The notes under the pieces were generated by a model, which searched no databases, was not told where the DNA came from, and worked only from the letters and a program-made list of their open reading frames with translations. Shown here piece by piece: positions 16,180 through 23,763 of a stretch of 59,719 nucleotides of DNA; the first letter of the stretch is position 1; every line of letters begins with the position of its first letter. This DNA is from Microbispora catharanthi (GTDB lineage: Bacteria > Actinomycetota > Actinomycetes > Streptosporangiales > Streptosporangiaceae): the NCBI RefSeq assembly GCF_006334915.2, contig NZ_VDMA02000037.1, forward strand, positions 1 through 59,719. The letters are read 5' to 3'. The translations under genes and the position numbers were made by a program.

Positions 16180-17304
16180 CTAGAGACGCTCGACCACGTA
16201 GTCGACGCAGGAGGTCAGCGCCTCGATGTCGGCGGGGTCGACCGCCGGGAACATCGCGATCCGCAGCTGGTTGCGGCCGAGCTTGCGGTAGGGCTCGGTG
16301 TCCACGATGCCGTTGGCCCGCAGCACCTTCGCGACCGCCGCGGCGTCCACGGCGTCGTCGAAGTCGATGGTCCCGACGACGTTGGAGCGCTGCGCCGGGT
16401 CGGCCACGAACGGCGTGGTGTACGACGTCTTCTCGGCCCAGGTGTACAGCCGCGAGGCGGAGTCGGCCGACCGGCCGGTGGTCCAGGCGAGGCCGCCCTG
16501 GGTGTTCATCCAGTCGATCTGGTCGGCCAGCAGGAACAGCGTGGCGACCGCCGGGGTGTTGTACGTCTGGTCCTTGACCGAGTTGTCGATCGCGGTCGGC
16601 AGGCTGAAGAACTCGGGCACGAACCGGCCGCTCTCGGCGATCTCCGTCACCCGGGCGAGCGCCTTCGGCGAGAACAGCGCGATCCACAGGCCGCCGTCGG
16701 AGGCGAAGCTCTTCTGCGGGGCGAAGTAGTAGACGTCGAACTCCTCGGCGGAGACCGGCAGGCCGCCGGCGCCGCTGGTGGCGTCCACGAGGACGAGCGA
16801 CTCGTCGTCCGCGCCACCGCTGGTCGGCCGCTTGATGGGCATCGCGACGCCGGTGGAGGTCTCGTTGTGGGTGAGCGCGTAGACGTCCACGCCCTCCTCG
16901 GCGACCGGCAGCGGGTGGCTGCCCGGCTCCGACTTGATCACCGACGGATCGGCGAGCCAGGGGGCCTTCTTCGCGACCGTCGCGAACTTCGAGGAGAACT
17001 CCCCGAAGTTCAGGTGCTGCGACTTCTCCCGGATCAGCCCGAAGGACGCGATGTCCCAGAACGCCGTGGTGCCGCCGTTGCCCAGCACGACCTCGTATCC
17101 CTCGGGGAGGGAGAACAGGTCGGTGAGCCCGGCGCGGACGCGGGCGACGAGGTTCTTCACCGGCTTCTGCCGGTGGGAGGTGCCCATCACCTTCGCCCCG
17201 GCGTCGGCGAGAGCGGCGAGCTGCTCGGGGCGTACCTTCGAGGGCCCGCAGCCGAAGCGGCCGTCGGCGGGCTTGATGTCAGCGGGAATCACGATGTCAG
17301 CCAC
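16180..17304 (-). CDS. serC: Phosphoserine aminotransferase
   Basis: A 374-residue PLP enzyme that transfers an amino group from glutamate to 3-phosphohydroxypyruvate in serine synthesis. The PLP lysine lies in YFAPQKSFASDGG, and the N-terminal RFGCGPSKVRPEQL and GTSHRQKPVK are the phosphate-binding and substrate loops of the actinobacterial SerC type. Length matches the family. It starts with GTG and is transcribed divergently from the 908-residue receptor-like gene, with a palindromic stretch between them. A strong terminator lies 40 bases after the stop. Confidence 0.96.
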   Translation of the reverse strand: MADIVIPADIKPADGRFGCGPSKVRPEQLAALADAGAKVMGTSHRQKPVKNLVARVRAGLTDLFSLPEGYEVVLGNGGTTAFWDIASFGLIREKSQHLNFGEFSSKFATVAKKAPWLADPSVIKSEPGSHPLPVAEEGVDVYALTHNETSTGVAMPIKRPTSGGADDESLVLVDATSGAGGLPVSAEEFDVYYFAPQKSFASDGGLWIALFSPKALARVTEIAESGRFVPEFFSLPTAIDNSVKDQTYNTPAVATLFLLADQIDWMNTQGGLAWTTGRSADSASRLYTWAEKTSYTTPFVADPAQRSNVVGTIDFDDAVDAAAVAKVLRANGIVDTEPYRKLGRNQLRIAMFPAVDPADIEALTSCVDYVVERL

Positions 17305-17337
17305 GGTTCAAGCGTAGTGAGACCTGCGGATGCTCTA

Positions 17338-17347
17338 GACCATGGTC
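17338..17347. promoter_or_regulatory. Palindrome between serC and the receptor-like gene
   Basis: GACCATGGTC is a perfect 10-base palindrome. It is followed at 17349-17373 by GGATGGTGAGACATCATGGTCTC, which repeats ATGGTC and GAGAC/GTCTC in inverted order. This could be a regulator site for one or both divergent genes. I know no matching regulator. Confidence 0.35.
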
Positions 17348-17428
17348 CGGATGGTGAGACATCATGGTCTCGTTTTAAGATCACGCACCACCTCAAGAAC
17401 GGACTCCACCCCCCCGGGAGACATCCGC

Positions 17429-20155
17429 GTGGCCGACCCGCACGCCGTCATCGAGGCACTGGTTCGCAGGCCGTTCTTCTGGCGCTCCGACCGCCTCCTG
17501 CCCCTCGTTCTCGTGGTCGGCCGCGACGGCGGCGCCTTCGACGCGGCCCGGCGGCTCGCCGCGCCGTTCGAGGACTCCCTCCCGCAGGCCACGGTCAGGG
17601 CGGGGGAGTACGACACGCTGCGTGAGCTCGTCGCGGCGCTGGCAGGGGAGCGCGGCCAGCTCGGCATGCCCGTCGGCGGCTCGTTCCTGCCCCCGCCGCG
17701 GTTCCCGCTCGTCCAGTTCGTGCTGTGGGCGCGGCGCCAGCGCGAGGAGCCGCCTCCCGGGGAGCCGGTCGACGTGCCGGGCCGGATCTGGCCGCCCGAC
17801 CCGCAGTCGCGTACCGGTCAGGAGGAGTTCAAGGAGCGGCTCAGGGACTGGCGCAGGGGCAGGTACGGCGGCGACCGGGGGCGCAGGACCGCGGCGGACT
17901 TCCTCGGCCGCGCGGCCACCACCTGGGTGCCGGTGGGCACGCTCGCCGCCTGGGGGCTCGGCGGCGCCTCCGACCTGGTCGGCCTGATCCCGTGGGCGCT
18001 CGGCGTGCTCGTCGCCGTCGTCGGCACGTTGATCCAGGCCATGCTCTCGATCAGGGGGTCCCTCTTCAACGGCTGGTTCAGGAAGCAGCCCTACCTGAGC
18101 AGGAAGCCCTTCGAGCGCCTGGCGAAGTACGCGCTGCGCGTCGCCAACGCGAGTGAGGCGGAGGTCGAGCGACTGCTCGTCCACGCGTTGTGCCGGGACC
18201 TGCGCCAGGCCTACCAGAAGTGGCTGATCCCGTGGCCGAGCTGGGGGCGCGGCCTGTACGCGATGCTGGTCCTCGACGCGCGGTGGTCCGGCGACGTCAA
18301 CGAGCGGTTACTGCGCACGTTGGAGGAGACGGTCGAGGAGACCGGGCTGCTGCCGCCGCTCCTGGTGCTGGCCGCGGTGCCCGAGTCGTTCGCCCCGGGC
18401 AGCCGGCCGGTCACCGCGGGCCGGCTGTCGGACCTGTCCGCACTGGTGGCGGCGTGGCGGACGGCGGCGCGGCGGCGGGTGCCGCCGCTGCGGCTGATGG
18501 TCAGCGCGCCCGCGATCCCGCTGGACGACGACTACCGGCCGCACCTGCTGGGCAGCCGGATGCGGGCGATCGGCTACTGGTGCGTGATGGCGCTGCTGGT
18601 CATCGGTCCTGTCGTCCTGCTCGGGCGCATCCAGCAGGACCGGAACGCGCACTGCGGCGGCCTGTCCTGGGTCGAGCGCGTCGACAAGGAGTGCGTGGGC
18701 GTCGTGAACGCCGACGGGACCACCCCGGACGGGCTCTTCCCGTCGGACGAGCTGACGAGGCTCGTCGCCCGGATCGACCGCAACAACGCCCTGGCCAGGG
18801 AGGCCGGGACGTACGTGAGCGTGGTGCTGTTCGGCGAGTACTCCGTCGCGCAGGATCAGAGCGACAGCGCGTTCGTCGGGGCCCGGGCGGAGCTGACGGC
18901 CGTGGAGGAGTACCAGCGCGGCGTCTCCGGCGCGCCCCGCCTCCAGGTGCTGGTGGCCAACGCCGGCACGAACTTCGGCCAGGGGCGGCGTACGGCGGAG
19001 CTGGTCAGCGAGATGGCGGCCGAGGACCCCCGGGTGCTCGGGGTGATCGGTTTCCAGCGCAGCGTCGGCGGCGTCGAGGAGGCCATCCGGACGCTGGACG
19101 CGGCGAAGATCCCGATGCTGGTGACCACCGCGACCGCCGACCGGCTCGGATACCTGTCGGACGACCCCGCCCGGTCCGGGTCCGGCTACCCCTCCCCGTA
19201 CGTGTTCCGCCTGGGGCCGTCGAACCAGCGGCAGGCGCGGCTGGCCGCCAGGTTCGCCCGCGACCGGCTCCTCGGCGGTGTGCCCAAGCCGTCCGCGGTG
19301 GTCGTCCAGGACCAGACGGACGACGACAACTACACGAACAACCTCGCCGCCGACTACGCGGACGAGGCCCGCGAGGTGGGGATCACGGTCGGCGACCGCG
19401 TCGCGTACAAGGACCGGGGAACGGGCATGGACCTGGCGGTGAGCCGGGCCTGCGGACACGGGCCCGACCTGCTCCTCTACGCGGGGCGCGCGGCCGACTT
19501 CCTCGACTTCCTGCGCTACGTCGAGGGCAAGGACTGCGGCAAGGAGCCGATCAAGGTCCTCGCGGGCGACGACGTCATCAAGGCGGTGGCCAACAGCGGC
19601 GCGGTGATCGGCGACTACCGGCGCGTCCAGGTCTACTACGCGGCGCTGGCGAGCCGTGAGCTGTGGCGCGACGGCGCCGCGGCGCCGACGGGCTTCGTGC
19701 AGAGCCTGCTGAGCGGCCGGCACGCGAAGGAGTCCGACGACAACCTCATCCTCAGCTACGACGCCGTGAAGCTCTTCTACGAGCGCGTCAACGCGGCCTA
19801 TCGGGGCGGGCTGCCCAGCAGGGGAGACGTGCTCTACCAGATCTCCCTCGTCTCCCCGCGCGACAGGTGGAACGGTTCGGGCGGGGTGATCTCCTTCGGC
19901 GCCGCCGCCCACGAGCCCGAGAACAAGACCATCGCGATCCTCAAGGTGAACGACTCCGGCAGGTCCGAGGTCGCGGAGCGCTGCGGGCGCCTGGCGACCA
20001 CCGAGCCCGAGGACACCAAGGAGATCTGCCGGAACCTCGACGGGGACGCCGGGGAGCGCGCGGCCCGGAACGCCCCGGCGGCGGTCTCGTCCGCTCACCC
20101 GTCCGCGAGACCGTCCGTGAGCCCGCGCAAGGACGCCGCCGGCCCTGGCCGGTGA
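17429..20155 (+). CDS. Large membrane protein: cytoplasmic domain, three helices, extracellular type 1 periplasmic-binding domain
   Basis: A 908-residue protein from GTG 17429 (GGGAG 10 bases upstream). Residues 1-180 are cytoplasmic, starting HAVIEALVRRPFFWR, with LVLVVGRDGGAF where a P-loop would stand but without the GKS/T, so any NTPase fold is degenerate. Two hydrophobic segments (about 185-235) are followed by a second soluble part (to 385) and a third helix, YWCVMALLVIGPVVLLG. From about 420 to 870 is an extracellular ligand-binding domain like amino-acid ABC receptors: VSVVLFGEYSVAQDQSD, VLGVIGFQRSVGGVEEAI, VVVQDQTDDDNYTNNLAADY and ILSYDAVKLFYERV. The tail is Pro/Ser-rich. No transporter genes are near, so a sensor role is more likely than transport. 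I do not recognise the cytoplasmic part. Confidence 0.75.
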   Translation: MADPHAVIEALVRRPFFWRSDRLLPLVLVVGRDGGAFDAARRLAAPFEDSLPQATVRAGEYDTLRELVAALAGERGQLGMPVGGSFLPPPRFPLVQFVLWARRQREEPPPGEPVDVPGRIWPPDPQSRTGQEEFKERLRDWRRGRYGGDRGRRTAADFLGRAATTWVPVGTLAAWGLGGASDLVGLIPWALGVLVAVVGTLIQAMLSIRGSLFNGWFRKQPYLSRKPFERLAKYALRVANASEAEVERLLVHALCRDLRQAYQKWLIPWPSWGRGLYAMLVLDARWSGDVNERLLRTLEETVEETGLLPPLLVLAAVPESFAPGSRPVTAGRLSDLSALVAAWRTAARRRVPPLRLMVSAPAIPLDDDYRPHLLGSRMRAIGYWCVMALLVIGPVVLLGRIQQDRNAHCGGLSWVERVDKECVGVVNADGTTPDGLFPSDELTRLVARIDRNNALAREAGTYVSVVLFGEYSVAQDQSDSAFVGARAELTAVEEYQRGVSGAPRLQVLVANAGTNFGQGRRTAELVSEMAAEDPRVLGVIGFQRSVGGVEEAIRTLDAAKIPMLVTTATADRLGYLSDDPARSGSGYPSPYVFRLGPSNQRQARLAARFARDRLLGGVPKPSAVVVQDQTDDDNYTNNLAADYADEAREVGITVGDRVAYKDRGTGMDLAVSRACGHGPDLLLYAGRAADFLDFLRYVEGKDCGKEPIKVLAGDDVIKAVANSGAVIGDYRRVQVYYAALASRELWRDGAAAPTGFVQSLLSGRHAKESDDNLILSYDAVKLFYERVNAAYRGGLPSRGDVLYQISLVSPRDRWNGSGGVISFGAAAHEPENKTIAILKVNDSGRSEVAERCGRLATTEPEDTKEICRNLDGDAGERAARNAPAAVSSAHPSARPSVSPRKDAAGPGR

Positions 20156-20180
20156 CGCGGGGGCGCCCGGTGACGCGGAA

Positions 20181-20210
20181 ACGGCCCGCCCCCGGAAAGG
20201 GGCGGGCCGT
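20181..20210. terminator. Bidirectional hairpin between receptor-like gene and citrate synthase
   Basis: ACGGCCCGCCCC pairs perfectly with GGGGCGGGCCGT across a 6-base loop (12-base stem) between convergent genes. Confidence 0.8.
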
Positions 20211-20293
20211 CACGGGTTCTGACGGTGCGCGGGCGGGCCCGGCGGCCTCTCGGAGCTTGTGGCACGCCGCAGGGCCACGACCCGCGCCGAGGC

Positions 20294-21400
20294 TCAGACC
20301 TTGCCGACGACCTCGGCGGCGCCGGGCACCTCGTTGATGGAGCGCTGCTTCGGGCCCACGTAGTCGGCGCTGGGGCGGACCAGCCTGCCCGTGCGCTTCT
20401 GCTCCAGGATGTGGGCGGCCCAGCCGGCGGTCCGGGCGCAGGTGAACATCGAGGTGAACATGTTCGACGGCACCTCGGCGAAGTCGAGGACCACCGCGGC
20501 CCAGTACTCCACGTTGGTCGCGAGGACCCGGTCCGGCTTGCGGGCGTGCAGCTCCTCGAGCGCGGCGGTCTCCAGCGCGGCGGCGACCTCGTAGCGCGGC
20601 GCGCCCAGCTCCTTGGCCGTACGGCGCAGCACGCGGGCGCGCGGGTCCTCGGCCCGGTAGACACGGTGGCCGAAGCCCATGAGCCGCTGGCCCTGGTCCA
20701 GCTCGCTCTGGACGTACTTGCGGGCGTCACCCATCTTCTCGACGCCCTCGATCATGTGCAGCACCCGCGCGGGCGCGCCGCCGTGCAGCGGGCCGGACAT
20801 CGCGCCGACCGCGCCCGACAGGGCGGCCGCCACGTCGGCGCCCGTGGAGGCGATCACGCGGGCGGTGAACGTCGAGGCGTTCATGCCGTGCTCCGCGGCC
20901 GACGTCCAGTAGGCGTCGATGGCCTTCACGTGCTTGGGATCGGGCTCACCGCGCCAGCGGACCATGAAGCGCTCGACGATGCTCTCGGCCTCGTCGACGC
21001 GCTTCTGCGGGACCATGGGCAGGCCCAGGCCACGAGCTGACTGCGCGACGAACGACAGAGCGGTCACCGAGGCGCGTGCGAGATCGTCGCGGGCCTGGTC
21101 GTCGTCGATGTCGAGCAGCGGGCGGAAGCCGTACGAAGGCGCGAGCATGGCCAGCGCGCTCTGTACGTCTACTCGGATGTCGCCGGAATGGACGGGAAGT
21201 GGGTACGGCTCCGCCGGGGGCAGGCCCGGCTGGAACGTGTTGTCGACGAGCAGGCCCCAGACGTGTCCATAGGAGACGTTGCCCACGAGCTCTTCGATGT
21301 CGACGCCCCGGTATCGCAGGGCGCCCCCTTCTTTGTCCGGTTCCGCGATCTCGGTCTCGAACGCCACCACGCCTTCGAGCCCGGGTTTGAAGTCGGACAT
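20294..21400 (-). CDS. citA: Citrate synthase (CitA type)
   Basis: A 368-residue citrate synthase, which condenses acetyl-CoA with oxaloacetate. Catalytic landmarks are present: AAEHGMNASTF with the first His, SGPLHGGAPARV with the second, GFGHRVYRAEDPRA, and the C-terminal substrate-binding RPSADYVG. At under 380 residues it matches the shorter actinobacterial CitA/citrate synthase 2 rather than GltA. GGGAGG lies upstream of the ATG. A 6-7-6 inverted repeat lies about 55 bases upstream in the region shared with pdxH. Confidence 0.93.
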   Translation of the reverse strand: MSDFKPGLEGVVAFETEIAEPDKEGGALRYRGVDIEELVGNVSYGHVWGLLVDNTFQPGLPPAEPYPLPVHSGDIRVDVQSALAMLAPSYGFRPLLDIDDDQARDDLARASVTALSFVAQSARGLGLPMVPQKRVDEAESIVERFMVRWRGEPDPKHVKAIDAYWTSAAEHGMNASTFTARVIASTGADVAAALSGAVGAMSGPLHGGAPARVLHMIEGVEKMGDARKYVQSELDQGQRLMGFGHRVYRAEDPRARVLRRTAKELGAPRYEVAAALETAALEELHARKPDRVLATNVEYWAAVVLDFAEVPSNMFTSMFTCARTAGWAAHILEQKRTGRLVRPSADYVGPKQRSINEVPGAAEVVGKV

Positions 21401-21453
21401 TCTCGGCCGCCTCCCTCTCTTGTGAAGTCCAGAGCCTTGATGTCGAGATACCG

Positions 21454-21472
21454 GCGGGTCAATTTAACCCGC
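21454..21472. promoter_or_regulatory. Inverted repeat between citA and pdxH
   Basis: GCGGGT-N7-ACCCGC, perfect arms around an AT-rich centre (CAATTTA). On the minus strand TTGACC overlaps it and could be the citA -35, so a repressor here would control citrate synthase. Confidence 0.45.
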
Positions 21473-21496
21473 AGCGCCCGAGTGTCGCGCCCCCGG

Positions 21497-21526
21497 CCCT
21501 ACCCAACGGGGTTCTCCCTGGTAGGG
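21497..21526 (+). promoter_or_regulatory. Inverted repeat in the pdxH leader
   Basis: CCCTACC (21497-21503) is repeated inverted as GGTAGGG (21520-21526), 17 bases before the pdxH ATG. It could be an operator or a leader hairpin that affects translation. Confidence 0.35.
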
Positions 21527-21543
21527 GCCACCGAGCGAGACGT

Positions 21544-22215
21544 ATGCCGAGCACGCGAGAATACCTTTCCGTGGACAGCGCTTCGCACCTCCCCGGGCTC
21601 CGGCACAGCTATGAAGGTGAGCCCCTGCTCGAATCCGGTATGGCCGCCGACCCGGTGACGCAGTTCGCGCTGTGGTTCGCGGACGCGGTCGCCGCGGGCC
21701 TGCCCGAACCGAACGCCATGGTCGTCGCCACCAGCTCCGCCGGTGGCCGTCCCTCCGCCCGCACCGTCCTCCTCAAGGGCTTCGACGAGCGCGGGTTCGT
21801 CTTCTTCACCAACTACGAGTCTCGCAAGGGCCGCGACCTCGGTGAGAACCCGCGGGCCTGCCTGCTGTTCCCGTGGCATCCCATCAGGCGGCAGGTCCGC
21901 GTGGAGGGCTCCGTCGTACGGCTCCCGCGCGAGGACAGCGCCGCCTACTTCCACTCTCGCCCGTACGGCTCCCGCATCGGCGCGTGGGCCTCCCGTCAGT
22001 CGGCGGTCGTGGAGTCGAGGGAGCAGCTCGACGCCAGGTTCCGGGAGCTGGCCGAGCGCTGGCCGCAGGACCCGCCGCTGCCGGACTTCTGGGGCGGATT
22101 CCGGGTGGTGCCGGCGGAGGTCGAGTTCTGGCAGGGCCAGACCGACCGCATGCACGACCGGCTCCGCTATCGCCGGACCGGCGGAACCTGGACGCTGGAG
22201 CGTCTCGCCCCCTGA
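21544..22215 (+). CDS. pdxH: Pyridoxamine 5'-phosphate oxidase
   Basis: A 223-residue FMN enzyme that oxidises pyridoxine or pyridoxamine 5'-phosphate to PLP. Family segments are clear: PNAMVVATSSAGGRPSARTVLLKGFDERGF (FMN and substrate site), SRKGRDLGENPRACLLF, RQVRVEGSV and, near the end, FWQGQTDRMHDRLRYRR carrying the substrate-binding Arg-x-His-Asp-Arg. Length is normal. It is monocistronic and divergent from citA. PLP made here would serve SerC and AspC, both encoded in this window. Confidence 0.95.
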   Translation: MPSTREYLSVDSASHLPGLRHSYEGEPLLESGMAADPVTQFALWFADAVAAGLPEPNAMVVATSSAGGRPSARTVLLKGFDERGFVFFTNYESRKGRDLGENPRACLLFPWHPIRRQVRVEGSVVRLPREDSAAYFHSRPYGSRIGAWASRQSAVVESREQLDARFRELAERWPQDPPLPDFWGGFRVVPAEVEFWQGQTDRMHDRLRYRRTGGTWTLERLAP

Positions 22216-22247
22216 GGTCCCCCCAGCTCCGATGAGAGCAGCTCCGA

Positions 22248-22859
22248 TCAGGGCAGCCTGGCCGCGACCGTGAGATCGGCGAGGAAGCCGGAGTACGCCT
22301 CGTCCCGGTCGGGCGCGCGCAGGATCGCCGAGGGGTGGATCGTCGCCACGTAGTACGCCCCCTCGCGCCGGGGGACCGGCTCTCCCCGGTGCCTGGTGAC
22401 GCGGAAGTCCGGGCCCAGCAGGGCCCGGGCGGCCGTGGCCCCCAGCACCACCGTCACCTCCGGGTCCACCAGGCGCATCTCGGCCTCGAGCCAGGGCCGG
22501 CAGGCGTTGATCTCTCCCACGGTGGGCTTCTGGTGGATTCTGCGCTTGCCGCGCGGCTCGTACTTGAAGTGCTTGACCGCGTTGGTCACGTACACCGCCT
22601 CGCGTTCGATGCCCGCCTCTTCGAGCGCCTTGTCGAGCATGCGCCCCGCGGGCCCGACGAACGGCGCGCCCTCGCGGTCCTCCTGGTCGCCCGGCTGCTC
22701 GCCGACCAGCATGAACCGTGCGTCGAGAACGCCCTCGCCGAAGACCGTCTGCGTGGCGGCGCGGTAGAGGTCGCAGCCCTCGCAGTGTCGTGCGGCCTCC
22801 CTGAGCGCGGGCAGGCTGATGTCCGCCGGAAGGAATCGCTGGGCTCCGATGTTTCCCAC
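22248..22859 (-). CDS. udgX: UdgX-type uracil-DNA glycosylase
   Basis: A 203-residue family 4-like uracil-DNA glycosylase. GEQPGDQED is motif A (activating Gln/Asp region), HPSAILR is motif B, and Cys residues in HCEGCDLYR and elsewhere fit the iron-sulfur cluster ligands. The KRRIHQKP insertion is diagnostic of UdgX, in which the histidine forms a covalent link to the abasic site after uracil removal. I start at GTG 22859. The gene is divergent from the DtxR-type regulator, about 80 bases away. Confidence 0.93.
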   Translation of the reverse strand: MGNIGAQRFLPADISLPALREAARHCEGCDLYRAATQTVFGEGVLDARFMLVGEQPGDQEDREGAPFVGPAGRMLDKALEEAGIEREAVYVTNAVKHFKYEPRGKRRIHQKPTVGEINACRPWLEAEMRLVDPEVTVVLGATAARALLGPDFRVTRHRGEPVPRREGAYYVATIHPSAILRAPDRDEAYSGFLADLTVAARLP

Positions 22860-22938
22860 CCTGGGTCGCTTCCCCAATAAGGTCGGCTGCGAACACGCGG
22901 GGAGGTCGTAGCATCGATTTACAAGGACTGGAGGAGCC

Positions 22939-23643
22939 TTGACCGCACACGGCCTGATCGACACGACGGAGATGTACCTCCGGACGATATTCGAGCTCGA
23001 AGAGGAGGGCATCGTCCCGCTCCGCGCTCGGATCGCCGAGCGTCTGCAGCAGAGCGGTCCGACCGTCAGCCAGACGGTGGCGCGCATGGAGCGCGACGGC
23101 CTGGTCAAGGTCGAGGGGGACAGGCACCTCAGCATGACCGCGCTGGGCCGCACGCTGGCCATCCGCGTCATGCGCAAGCACCGCCTGGCCGAGTGCCTGC
23201 TGACCCAGGTGATCGGCATGCCCTGGGAAGAGGTCCACATCGAGGCGTGCCGCTGGGAGCACGTCATGTCGGAGTCGGTGGAGACCCGGCTCGTGAACCT
23301 TCTCAAGAACCCCCGGGTGTGCCCGCACGGCAATCCGATCCCCGGTCTGGACGAGCTGGGGGTGCCTCAGTCCGGTTCGGCTGGAGATGAGATGGTGTCT
23401 CCCATGGTGACCCTCGCGGGACAGGCCCCCGTGCCCGTTGTAGTGCGCCGAATCAGCGAACAAGTGCAAAGCGACCCCGCCGTGATGCTTAAACTCAAGC
23501 AAGTTGGGATACAACCCGGACGCGAGGTGACGCTCGCGGCGAGTGACAACGGTGTAACGGTGACTGGTGATGGTGAGGTGGGAACCACGACCGCGGACCT
23601 TCCGAGGGACGTCGCCTCACACGTTTTTGTCACCAGACGATGA
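22939..23643 (+). CDS. DtxR/IdeR-family metal-dependent repressor
   Basis: A 234-residue regulator. The N-terminal winged helix reads TTEMYLRTIFELEEE then RIAERLQQSGPTVSQTVARMERDG; the middle has the metal and dimer segment HRLAECLLTQVIGMPWEEVHIEACRWEHVMS with the His, Glu, Cys, Glu and His ligands expected of DtxR/IdeR; the C-terminal 75 residues form an SH3-like domain. With Fe(II) it should repress iron-uptake genes or act as an IdeR/DmdR homologue. It uses a TTG start with GGAGGAG just upstream. The phosphatase gene 120 bases downstream may be co-transcribed. Confidence 0.92.
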   Translation: MTAHGLIDTTEMYLRTIFELEEEGIVPLRARIAERLQQSGPTVSQTVARMERDGLVKVEGDRHLSMTALGRTLAIRVMRKHRLAECLLTQVIGMPWEEVHIEACRWEHVMSESVETRLVNLLKNPRVCPHGNPIPGLDELGVPQSGSAGDEMVSPMVTLAGQAPVPVVVRRISEQVQSDPAVMLKLKQVGIQPGREVTLAASDNGVTVTGDGEVGTTTADLPRDVASHVFVTRR

Positions 23644-23763
23644 CGGAATGAGTTGTGCCTGGTTGAATCCCCTAGGGAGTCCTTTCATTTCTCGCGACCC
23701 AGCCTTCGCAGGAGCGCCCGTGCCCGGCATAGCGAACCCACCTCGTCAAGGGACGGTCGTGGC

